Of a stretch of 36,620 bases of DNA, positions 6,835 to 15,482 are shown piece by piece; position 1 is the stretch's first letter; every line of letters begins with the position of its first letter. The stretch is from an uncultured delta proteobacterium. GTDB lineage: Bacteria; RBG-13-61-14; DRUE01. A program made the translations under genes and the position numbers. The notes beneath the pieces are model-generated. The model did no database searches, was not told the DNA's origin, and was given only the letters and a program-made list of their open reading frames with translations. The stretch spans positions 1 through 36,620 of the forward strand of contig CAIYYW010000329.1 in NCBI GenBank assembly GCA_903930515.1, given 5' to 3'.

Positions 6835-9240
6835 ATGACAAAAGATTTCCGCAAAATTTGGATCGGGGTTGGCGTATTCATTCTGGGGTTGGCGATCTTG
6901 AGCGGATGTTTGCAGAAAGAGCGTCGCGCCAGACAAAACGACCCAAATCCGGGAGCAGATTTTGATTCAACCGCCTCCTTTGCCGCCGGCTCGCTCAAGC
7001 TGACCGGTAATGTGTTCAAGGGGCCGGTTTCCCGCGCCAGGGTGAAGTTCTATCTCTTGAAAGGGAATGGCGCGCGGGGAGAACCATTGGGCGCCAAGAC
7101 CACGGACGGCAACGGCCATTTTTCCATCAAGTTTTCTCCCAAGCCGGTCAAGCCGATTCTGGTGGAATCCTGGGGCGGGGCATATCAGGATGAGGTGAGC
7201 GGAAACACGGTGGCCCTGAACCGGACCGATCTAATGACCGCGATCGTTCCGGTCGGGACCAAATCCATCGCCATTACTCCGCTCACGCATCTGGCATCCA
7301 CCCGGGCCCGGGCCTTGGCAGCCTCCGGCGCCCCACTCACGATTGCGATCATCTCTTCTTATATCGGGGTGGCCCAGCAATATAACCTTCCCGCCTTTTT
7401 GGGAATCGTCCCGGTCGCCCCGAACAACCAATCCGTTATGAACACCGCGGATTTTTACCAGCGAAACTACGGCTTGATCCTGGCCGGCCTTTCCTATCTC
7501 GCGCAATTACTGGGGGTCCGAACCTACGATCTGATCTCGGGACTGGCCGAAGATTTATCCGACGGCATCCTGGACGGAATGAAAGGAACCACCCCCCTCT
7601 ACCTCCCGCTCATCGGCGGCGCCGGTGAAACCATCCGCCTGCCGACTTCGGCCGGGACTTCCCAGTTGCATAATGCCATTGACGCTTTTCTCGCCTCGGC
7701 CAATAACAAGACCAACATCACCCTGTTGGACATTTCCAATAATTACCGGCCCGTGGGAGTGAGTATGAACAGCGTTTTATTCATCACCAAAACCACCCTC
7801 CCGGTCTGGACTTCCGGTCAATTCGGGTCCACCGCCATCACCGGCCAGGGCGGGACTTTGCCATATCACTGCTCGCTCAAGGCCGGCTCAGCCTTGCCCG
7901 CGGGATTTGCCATCTCGGACGGTTGCGTTCTTTCCGGCACCGCGGAAATTTTGGCAGCCGGAATCAAGATGAAAATCAGTCCTCCCTTCACAGTCGTAAT
8001 GACCGATTCCGGGGTTTCCCCGGCCAAGCCGGATCCGAGCCGGGTTTTGGCCGACCAGCCGTTCATCGGGGAAAACGAAAATGAATTCAGGATCATCATT
8101 ATACCGGGCCTGCCCAACCTGGAGCCGATGACCGGCTCTTGCCGGAGGGGAATCCCCTGCTCCACCGAAGTGGCTACTGCCACGGGCGGAATTCAGCCTT
8201 ATTACTTTGTCCAAGACACCCTGCGCAATGGCCGGACTCCATTTGGAATCGGCGTTTGGACCTCGCTTAATTATTTAAATGCCCTGGCAAAAGGAACCAC
8301 CAAGGAGACCGGCACTTTCCCTTTCGGGGTCTGCGTGGTGGACCTGGCTGGCTGGAAAGATTGCAAACAAACCACCGTAATCGTTGACGACTGCGCCGGC
8401 ACGGGCAAGTCCTGTGATAAAAATCCCTGCTGTAAGGGAACTTGCGTGCCCAATCCGAAATGCGATTGGGCTGATCCTGATCCAGACAATGTCTGTTATG
8501 GTCCCTGCGAGGGAGACCGTCCGGTTGATTGCGGCAATGGTTGCTGTTCGCTGGAACATTCGGTATGCAAAGATCACTGCAAATGCGGGGTGGCCGAAGT
8601 AAACCCTTTGCAGATCGTTCCCGGTCAGGGCGCTCTTTCCGCCTGCATTCAACCCTTGAATGGGCCGCCCTATCAATATATTGTCTGTGAAGGCACTTTG
8701 TTGGCCATCGGCGGAGCGCCTTTATCCGGATATACCTGGACCGTTTCCAATCTTTCAACTTTCCCGCCCGGAACCACGGTATTGCCTTTAACCGGGGTTT
8801 TCACCGGAACCGGCTCGGCCGTGGTTGAAGGGAATTATACCTTTAATATGACGGTTTCCGACGAAGGGAGCCATATTGCGACCGGGGACTTTCATCTGGC
8901 AGTGATTACCGCTGACATTTGCGGCTGTCCGGTTTTCCAGCAGTCCTACGATCTTAGCCTGGGAACCGCTAATGCCGGGATGCCCTTTGGGTCGTCGCTG
9001 GCCGTTGCCGGGGGAACCCCGCCTTATAAGTGGTATGAAGATACCACCTATTCCGAGCGGGCAAATTTTGTCTCCTCCGGATTGGCGATTGATCTGGATC
9101 GAGGGGTGGTGCGCGGAAGCATCATGGAAACGGTTCGGGGAGAAACCATCAAGTTCAAGGTGATTGTCAAAGACAGCACCAACGCCACCGCGTTTTGCAC
9201 TTTTGAAAATTGTATTTATTCCATTGATGTCTCGCCCTGA
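6835..9240 (+). CDS. Large lipoprotein with putative Ig-like (He_PIG-type) repeats and a Cys-rich segment
   Basis: Lipobox LAILSGC after MTKDFRKIWIGVGVFILG; GG.PPY.W repeats; CCKGTCVPNPKC...CGNGCCSLEHSVCKDHCKCG; SD aaggag before ATG 6835. Confidence 0.8.
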   Translation: MTKDFRKIWIGVGVFILGLAILSGCLQKERRARQNDPNPGADFDSTASFAAGSLKLTGNVFKGPVSRARVKFYLLKGNGARGEPLGAKTTDGNGHFSIKFSPKPVKPILVESWGGAYQDEVSGNTVALNRTDLMTAIVPVGTKSIAITPLTHLASTRARALAASGAPLTIAIISSYIGVAQQYNLPAFLGIVPVAPNNQSVMNTADFYQRNYGLILAGLSYLAQLLGVRTYDLISGLAEDLSDGILDGMKGTTPLYLPLIGGAGETIRLPTSAGTSQLHNAIDAFLASANNKTNITLLDISNNYRPVGVSMNSVLFITKTTLPVWTSGQFGSTAITGQGGTLPYHCSLKAGSALPAGFAISDGCVLSGTAEILAAGIKMKISPPFTVVMTDSGVSPAKPDPSRVLADQPFIGENENEFRIIIIPGLPNLEPMTGSCRRGIPCSTEVATATGGIQPYYFVQDTLRNGRTPFGIGVWTSLNYLNALAKGTTKETGTFPFGVCVVDLAGWKDCKQTTVIVDDCAGTGKSCDKNPCCKGTCVPNPKCDWADPDPDNVCYGPCEGDRPVDCGNGCCSLEHSVCKDHCKCGVAEVNPLQIVPGQGALSACIQPLNGPPYQYIVCEGTLLAIGGAPLSGYTWTVSNLSTFPPGTTVLPLTGVFTGTGSAVVEGNYTFNMTVSDEGSHIATGDFHLAVITADICGCPVFQQSYDLSLGTANAGMPFGSSLAVAGGTPPYKWYEDTTYSERANFVSSGLAIDLDRGVVRGSIMETVRGETIKFKVIVKDSTNATAFCTFENCIYSIDVSP

Positions 9241-9249
9241 AAGTGCCGC

Positions 9250-10218
9250 TCAGGAGAATTTTTTCAGGAACGAACTCGCCTGCTTTTCAGTCGGCGCGCT
9301 TTGGGTGCCGCCCATTCCCTTCAGGGTTAGAGCGGCAGTGGCCGAGGCGAACCGGGCGGTCTCTTTCAAAGGCCAGCCTTTGAGCATGCCGTAGATCACG
9401 CCCGCGTCAAAGGCGTCTCCGGCTCCGATGGAATCCGTGATCTCGTCCACCTTGAAGGCGGGCTGGCGGATCATCTGGTCTTTGGTCCTGAGCAAGGCCC
9501 CCGCTGATCCCTGCTTGATCACCACCAGCTTGATCCCGGTGTCAATCAACACTTTTGCGGAATGTTCCGGACTTTTGGTCCCGGTGATCATTTCGGATTC
9601 CAGCTCGTCCGTGAAAATAATGTCCAAATACTCCGGCAGATTCCCGAAATGTTTGAGCCAGGGCTTTTGAACCTCCGCGAGCGGGAACTGGGAATCCAGG
9701 GAAGTGAGCAAGCCGTATTGCCGGGCTTTTTTAAATAAGTTTTCCGTGGCCGCGCCCCACATTTCCGGGTAATGCAAATATCCTCCGCAGTGCAGCGATC
9801 GCGCTTGACGCAGTTGATGATCAACGGTCTGCGACAGTTTCGCGGGCCAGGGATGATTGGTCGCGAGCCTGCCCGTGAGCGGACGCTTCCGGCTCCCGAA
9901 CAAGAGCAGATATATCCCGATCCCGGAACTCGCTCCTTTTTCCAGATTGACGCAACTGGAGGTGACGCCTTCTTTTTCCAATCTCTGTATAATCCATTTT
10001 CCAAAAAGGTCGTCCGCAACCGTGGAAAACATCCCGACCTTGAGCCCGAGCCGGGCCAGGTCAACCGCGCAATATCCGACCGAGCCCGCCATGCACAACT
10101 CAACCTTTGAGGTTCCCACCCATTGTAAAAGCTTCTCCATCTCCCTGGGCGCATCTCCCAAAACGATCAGATCAACATTGAGCGCGCCAACCGCCAGAAC
10201 ATCTATTTTATTTTTCAT
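9250..10218 (-). CDS. PfkB-family carbohydrate kinase
   Basis: VLAVGALNVDLIV...DSIGAGDAFDAGVIYGML PfkB signature. Confidence 0.93.
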   Translation of the reverse strand: MKNKIDVLAVGALNVDLIVLGDAPREMEKLLQWVGTSKVELCMAGSVGYCAVDLARLGLKVGMFSTVADDLFGKWIIQRLEKEGVTSSCVNLEKGASSGIGIYLLLFGSRKRPLTGRLATNHPWPAKLSQTVDHQLRQARSLHCGGYLHYPEMWGAATENLFKKARQYGLLTSLDSQFPLAEVQKPWLKHFGNLPEYLDIIFTDELESEMITGTKSPEHSAKVLIDTGIKLVVIKQGSAGALLRTKDQMIRQPAFKVDEITDSIGAGDAFDAGVIYGMLKGWPLKETARFASATAALTLKGMGGTQSAPTEKQASSFLKKFS

Positions 10219-10297
10219 TTATTTCCTTTTCCCTTTTTGGGCGGCGCGACAATTTTCTCGCGCTACCGACAAGTCATAAGTTGAGACCTGACCCCAA

Positions 10298-11542
10298 TCA
10301 GTGCGATCCCGGCGGGAACAGTTGCATCCACACCCGCGCGTGCTTGGGGATATTGGACCGCTGGCAATCCGGGTTTCTATCCCCCAACTCCACTGCGCAG
10401 TAATACGGGATCAGTTGCGCGGGCACGGTTGCGGGCAGGACAAAAATATTCTCATCCAGATCCGGCAGTCTCACCACATAATCCATCATCGGCGAGATTT
10501 CCCGGTCGCTCTCGCAAACGATCCCGATTGAGGGAGTTTTCAAACCCACGGTTGCGATCGCGACCTGCTGAAGCCACGGCAGGGACGGTCCGGGCGGGGC
10601 GATAATCGCGGTTACGATCCGCTCGTCGGTCAGCCCGAGCGCGCCGTGGATATGGCGGTCCGGGCACATTGCCTTGGCCGGGATGGAAGCCATCTCGTCA
10701 AACTTGAGCGCGAACTCTTCCGCGGTAGCCAGGTTCGGACCGCCGCCCACCGTGATGAAGCTGCGCGCGTCCTTATGCCGCTTCGCAATGGCGCGGCAGC
10801 GGCCGTCAAGATATTTCATATTCTTGCCCAGCCAGACCGGGACGCTGTAAAGCTGCTTCCGGAGCGATTTGAAATCCAGGTCCTTTCCGCTCCGCTCGCC
10901 CAGCTCAATCGCCAAAAGAATTCCCGCGGCCATCCGGGTGCAGTAGTGGAAGGTGTCGGAACCGCCGGTGTCAAACCCGCCGGCGCAGACAATGGTGGCG
11001 TCCGCGATTTGGGTGAGCGGGCTGAAGGGCACGGAGGTCACCGCGACTACATAGGCCCCGCCGGCTTTGGCCTTTTTGGCCGCGGCGTTGGAATCAAAGG
11101 TCCTGCCTGAGCCGGAGAAAACCAGGAATGCGGAATTTTTCAGGTCCCAGTCTCTTTGGCTGGTGATGAATTCCCCGCCGTCAACCGAGTCCCCGTCCCA
11201 TCCGGCGAGGTTCCCGAGCGCTTGGGCAACGCCCATGGCCACGAACTGAGAAGTGCCCAGCCCGGTTCCAATGATCCGCCGCTTTTTATTCCTGACAATA
11301 TGATCCGCGACTTGGGCCACTGATTTCGGAATGGTCTTAAGCGTGTCATTAAGGGCCTTGGGGGTGCTCATAATGTCATTATAAAGATTGAACGGATGAG
11401 AGGTCCGGGGCTTGCTCCCGAGCGCGATATACATCACCGGAAATTCCCCGGTCCCCTCAACCGCCTTTACCCCGCCCCCCTCCAGCCAGTCCCACTTCTT
11501 CCGAGGCTCAACCCCTTTCTTCGCTCCAACTTTTTTCGCCAT
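10298..11542 (-). CDS. SIS-domain sugar phosphate isomerase/deaminase-like protein
   Basis: RRIIGTGLGTSQFVAMGVAQALG; FSGSGRTFDSNAAAKKAKAGGAYVVAVTS; second SIS half with TVGGGPNLATAEEFALKFDE. Confidence 0.85.
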   Translation of the reverse strand: MAKKVGAKKGVEPRKKWDWLEGGGVKAVEGTGEFPVMYIALGSKPRTSHPFNLYNDIMSTPKALNDTLKTIPKSVAQVADHIVRNKKRRIIGTGLGTSQFVAMGVAQALGNLAGWDGDSVDGGEFITSQRDWDLKNSAFLVFSGSGRTFDSNAAAKKAKAGGAYVVAVTSVPFSPLTQIADATIVCAGGFDTGGSDTFHYCTRMAAGILLAIELGERSGKDLDFKSLRKQLYSVPVWLGKNMKYLDGRCRAIAKRHKDARSFITVGGGPNLATAEEFALKFDEMASIPAKAMCPDRHIHGALGLTDERIVTAIIAPPGPSLPWLQQVAIATVGLKTPSIGIVCESDREISPMMDYVVRLPDLDENIFVLPATVPAQLIPYYCAVELGDRNPDCQRSNIPKHARVWMQLFPPGSH

Positions 11543-11668
11543 CTCTCGTTCTCCTTTTTCTTATTCTACTTAATTTGCTCCATGCAGTTCACTCGTGAGG
11601 GTGAGTTATTCTGATGCCGCCTGATGTTTTGCAGCATATCTGCTGATTGAACAGATAAAAAACTCCGC

Positions 11669-11962
11669 CTATTTCAGTTCAAGCTTTTTCTTGACCCTTT
11701 CCCACGATCCCGGTTTCATTTTGCCTTGTTCCGCCCAGGCTCGCCTAACTGCTTCTGCTTCCAGAAGATTTTCCAAATCGTCCATCTCAGATAAATCTTC
11801 AATCGGTAAAATGGCCGCAAAACCTTTTCCTCGCCGGGTGATAATAATTCGCTCCTTGCCATAAGCCACCCGGTTGATCACCTCAAAAAAATTATCTCTG
11901 GCCTGGACCGTGGTAATTTTGCCCGGCAATTCAAACTCCTTCTCCTTAACTTTCCAACCCAT
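11669..11962 (-). CDS. Phd/YefM-like antitoxin, no adjacent toxin
   Basis: TTVQARDNFFEVINRVAYGKERIIITRRGKGFAAILPIEDL typical Phd/YefM fold. Confidence 0.8.
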   Translation of the reverse strand: MGWKVKEKEFELPGKITTVQARDNFFEVINRVAYGKERIIITRRGKGFAAILPIEDLSEMDDLENLLEAEAVRRAWAEQGKMKPGSWERVKKKLELK

Positions 11963-11970
11963 GATCAAAA

Positions 11971-11999
11971 AATGTACGATATGCGCGGAATGGTGTCAA
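11971..11999 (-). promoter_or_regulatory. Promoter for Phd-like gene: TTGACA-N17-TACATT, 8 nt to ATG 11962
   Basis: minus-strand TTGACA (11999-11994), TACATT (11976-11971). Confidence 0.7.
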
Positions 12000-12113
12000 C
12001 TGGCATAATGTTCGGAATTATGAGATTTTCGATTTTTTATGTCTTCCTGCTGCATTACTTTAATGTGCGGCGCCTGACAAAAATAAAATTTCGGCAATGG
12101 ATTTTGCTCCCTT

Positions 12114-12141
12114 TTGTAATTGTGCGGGAATCAAGGATAAT
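12114..12141 (+). promoter_or_regulatory. Promoter for ABC permease gene: TTGTAA-N16-GATAAT, 8 nt to ATG 12150
   Basis: TTGTAA 12114-12119; GATAAT 12136-12141. Confidence 0.6.
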
Positions 12142-12149
12142 GGGACGAA

Positions 12150-13109
12150 ATGAAATTGAGCCGTTCCCAAATCCTGGAGTTCCTGAGCGAAAACGGCTTC
12201 ATTATCATCTTCATTATCTGGTGTTTGTTCCTGGCCATAGTCACTCCGCCCTTCCGCTCAATATCCAACCTGATGACCGTGCTCCGCCAGGCGTCCATCA
12301 TCGGGATCGTGGCGATCGGGGAGATGCTGATCGTGCTGATGGGATCGGGAATGGATATTTCCCTCGCGTCCATCCTCGGCCTTTGCGGGGTGTCCGCGGC
12401 GATGCTGATGGTGGCGGGGTGGTCGTTGCCGGCGGCGGTTTGCGCCGGGGTTTTGCTGGGCGGGCTGGTCGGGATGATCAACGGGCTGATGGTTACCCGG
12501 ATGCGGATCAACGGGATCGTGGTCACGCTCGGGATGATGTACGCCCTGGAAGGGGTGGGGTTTGTGCTGACCAAGGGACAGACCATCTCCGGACCGACCG
12601 TGATTTCTTTGGCGCCGCTTTCGCGCGGATATTTCGGGCCGGTGCCGGTTCCGGTGCTGATCCTGTTTTTCTTTTACGCGGTGGCTTTTTATGTTTTAAA
12701 CTATACGGTGTTCGGAGCGCGATCCTACGCGGTCGGTGCCAACGAGCGCGCCTCCTGGCTCTCCGGAATCAATATTGACCGGCTCCGGCTTTTAAGCTAC
12801 ATCATCGCGGGTCTGCTCGCCGGGTTCGGAGGGGTGATGCAGACCAGCCGGATGGGATCGGCCACCGGAGGCATGGGAAGCGAATTCTTGTTCCCGATCC
12901 TGACCGCGGTGATCCTGGCCGGGGTCAGCCTTTCCGGGGGCAAGGGCAAAATCCTCAATGTCCTGATCGGAGCAATTTTCCTGGCGACCATCGCCAACGG
13001 CCTGATCCTGCTCAATGTCCCGATCTATATCCAAAAAATTATTTCTGGGGTGATCCTGGTGTTGGCGCTCTCGCTGGATCGGCTGAGGAATATCGGGGGC
13101 AGGGCTTAA
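12150..13109 (+). CDS. ABC transporter permease (RbsC/monosaccharide family)
   Basis: FRSISNLMTVLRQASIIGIVAIGEMLIVLMGSGMDIS; GARSYAVGANERASWLSGI; multiple TM helices. Confidence 0.92.
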   Translation: MKLSRSQILEFLSENGFIIIFIIWCLFLAIVTPPFRSISNLMTVLRQASIIGIVAIGEMLIVLMGSGMDISLASILGLCGVSAAMLMVAGWSLPAAVCAGVLLGGLVGMINGLMVTRMRINGIVVTLGMMYALEGVGFVLTKGQTISGPTVISLAPLSRGYFGPVPVPVLILFFFYAVAFYVLNYTVFGARSYAVGANERASWLSGINIDRLRLLSYIIAGLLAGFGGVMQTSRMGSATGGMGSEFLFPILTAVILAGVSLSGGKGKILNVLIGAIFLATIANGLILLNVPIYIQKIISGVILVLALSLDRLRNIGGRA

Positions 13110-13115
13110 TAAAAA

Positions 13116-14618
13116 ATGTCGGCAAAGATAGAATTCCATAACATCACCAAGGTTTTTCCGGGCGTGAAGGCCCTGGACGGGGTTTCGTTCGCGGTTGAAA
13201 CCGGAGAGGTTCACGGGTTGGTGGGAGAGAATGGCGCGGGCAAATCCACTTTGATCAAGATCATTTCCGGGGCTTTGAACGCGGAATCCGGGGAGATGCT
13301 CCTGGACGGAAAGGTTTTCCATCCGGCCGGTCCGCAGGATTCAATCATTGCGGGGATCAGCTCTATTTACCAGGAGCGGAGTTTCCTGCCCGAGCGGAAT
13401 GTGATGTTCAACATTATGCTGGGCCGGGAAAAAGGTTCTTCGCTCGGCCGTCTGGATTTTGGGGAGATGAAAAAGAAATGCCGGGAAGTCCTCAAGCTGC
13501 TCCATTCCGAAAACATCGGACTGGACTTAAAGGCCGGGGACTTGAAGGCCGGACAAAAACAGATCCTGGAGATCGGCCGGGCGCTGGTCCAGAAAAGCTC
13601 GGTCCTGATTATGGACGAGCCGACTTCGGCCTTGAACCTTGAGGAGCGGGAAAGTTTGTTCCAGGGGATCAAGCGGCTCCAGGCAGAGGGGATGACTATT
13701 ATATATGTGTCGCACCGGCTGGAGGAAATTTTTCGTCTGGCGGACCGGGTGACGGTTCTGCGGGACGGGAAATGGATTCAGACTTCTCGGATCAATGAAA
13801 TTAACAAGGACGACCTGATCAAAGCAATGGTGGGGAGAGAGTGGACCGGATCGTTTCCATCCAAGAACGCCGAGCCGGGCAAGCCGGTCCTGGAAGTGGA
13901 GGGGTTGAGCGGAAAATCTTTTCGCAACATCAGCTTCCAATTGCGGCAGGGAGAAGTTATCGGGATCACCGGTTTGGCCGGGAGCGGCAAAGAGGAATTG
14001 GGGCAGGCCTTGTTCGGGGCGTATCCGATCATCGGGGGCAGGATTAAAATTGCCGGAGAGGAAATTTCACCCACTCCCTGGACCGCGATCAAGGCCGGGA
14101 TCGCCTACCTTCCGGAGGACCGCAAGACCGAAGGGATTATCCAGTCGCTTTCGGTGCGGAGAAATATCTCGCTGCCGATATTGGGAAAACTTTCCGGCCT
14201 GATCGGGAATATCCGGATCAAGCAGGAGAGGGAATTGGCGCAAAGCTGGGTTGATCAACTGGGGATCAAGACCCCGGGACTGGAGCAGGTTTGCGAAAAT
14301 TTGAGCGGGGGCAACCAGCAGAAGGTGGTTCTGGCCAAGTGGCTGGCCTCCCGCGCCCGGCTGATCATCCTGGCCTGTCCCACCCAGGAGGTTGATGTAG
14401 TGGTCAAGTTTGAATTATACCGCCTGATCTCGGAACTTTCCCGAAAGGGGATTGCCATCATCCTGATTTCATCCGACCTTCCCGAAATCGTCGGAGTCAG
14501 CCGGCGCGTCCTGGTGATGCGCAACGGAGAGATCGCGGCCGAGCTGGAATCCGGCCGGGTGGAGAGCGAGACTATTCTGCGTTACGCCCTGGGCCAGGCC
14601 GCAATGGGGGGCGCTTGA
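13116..14618 (+). CDS. Tandem-NBD ABC transporter ATPase (RbsA/MglA family), second Walker B degenerate
   Basis: GLVGENGAGKSTLIK, VLIMDEPTSALN; second NBD LSGGNQQKVVLAKWLA followed by LIILACPTQEVDVV. Confidence 0.93.
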   Translation: MSAKIEFHNITKVFPGVKALDGVSFAVETGEVHGLVGENGAGKSTLIKIISGALNAESGEMLLDGKVFHPAGPQDSIIAGISSIYQERSFLPERNVMFNIMLGREKGSSLGRLDFGEMKKKCREVLKLLHSENIGLDLKAGDLKAGQKQILEIGRALVQKSSVLIMDEPTSALNLEERESLFQGIKRLQAEGMTIIYVSHRLEEIFRLADRVTVLRDGKWIQTSRINEINKDDLIKAMVGREWTGSFPSKNAEPGKPVLEVEGLSGKSFRNISFQLRQGEVIGITGLAGSGKEELGQALFGAYPIIGGRIKIAGEEISPTPWTAIKAGIAYLPEDRKTEGIIQSLSVRRNISLPILGKLSGLIGNIRIKQERELAQSWVDQLGIKTPGLEQVCENLSGGNQQKVVLAKWLASRARLIILACPTQEVDVVVKFELYRLISELSRKGIAIILISSDLPEIVGVSRRVLVMRNGEIAAELESGRVESETILRYALGQAAMGGA

Positions 14619-14674
14619 GCGTCTTCGGTTTGGGCGATCTTGCTCCATCCGCGGAAACCATTCCATCCGTCCGT

Positions 14675-14702
14675 TTGCAAGATTTGTTTAACTGACTATA
14701 AT
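14675..14702 (+). promoter_or_regulatory. Promoter for greA: TTGCAA-N16-TATAAT
   Basis: TTGCAA 14675-14680; TATAAT 14697-14702. Confidence 0.65.
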
Positions 14703-14750
14703 CCTTAGCGGTTTTTTGAAAATAATGGGTAAAAGGGAGAATGAAAAAAG

Positions 14751-15227
14751 ATGGCGTTGATGCGCGAGCCGATGACGCGGGAGGGTTATGAGCGGCTGAA
14801 GGCGGAGTTGGAGCGGCTGCGCTCAGTGGAGCGGGTGAAGATCGCGGAGGAGATAGAACGGGCGCGCTCTTTTGGAGACCTGTCTGAAAACGCCGAGTAT
14901 AATTACGCCAAGGACAAGCAGGGATTGATTGAAGCCCGGATCCGCAACCTGGAAGACAAGTTCTCCCGCGCCGATGTGATAGACCTTTCCCGGCTCTCCG
15001 GCGAAAAGATCACCTTTGGCGCCAGGGTGGAATTGATGGACATTGAGAGCAAGGAAAAGGTGACCTATCAGATCGTGGGCAGTTTTGAGTCGGATGCGGA
15101 AGCGGGCAAGATTTCTTTTGAAAGCCCGATGGCGCGGGCCTTGATCGGGAAAGAACTGGGAGACGATGTGGTTATAAAAAACCCCAAGGGACAAAGGACC
15201 TACGAGATCGTGGCAGTCAAGTTCTAG
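14751..15227 (+). CDS. greA: Transcription elongation factor GreA
   Basis: MTREGYERLKAELERLR...AREFGDLSENAEY-like SFGDLSENAEYNYAKDKQGLIEARI; SFESPMARALIGKELGDDV. Confidence 0.95.
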   Translation: MALMREPMTREGYERLKAELERLRSVERVKIAEEIERARSFGDLSENAEYNYAKDKQGLIEARIRNLEDKFSRADVIDLSRLSGEKITFGARVELMDIESKEKVTYQIVGSFESDAEAGKISFESPMARALIGKELGDDVVIKNPKGQRTYEIVAVKF

Positions 15228-15319
15228 AGATGTTGGCGATGACCGCAGGGGCACGGGCCGGGAAAATTATTTCAAAATCCCCCTTCCGGCTATGCGGGTC
15301 CGATCTCAGCCCTGATAAT

Positions 15320-15348
15320 TTGACAAGCTTTCCGTTTTATAGTATTTT
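15320..15348 (+). promoter_or_regulatory. Promoter candidate for hppA: TTGACA-N17-TATTTT, ~130 nt leader
   Basis: TTGACA 15320-15325; TATTTT 15343-15348. Confidence 0.5.
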
Positions 15349-15482
15349 CCCGCCAACTTATAAATGAATCACATTTGGGATTTACAACTGCTTTTGAAAA
15401 GGTTTGGGCATCCATTGTCAACCAACTCCAAACTTTCCGCTTAGCGGCTGGTAAAATATATTTAAAAAAGGAGGTTCTGGCG

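Noticed and set aside
15349-15482. Possible riboswitch in the hppA leader
   Set aside because: No recognizable conserved riboswitch core and only weak secondary structure by eye.
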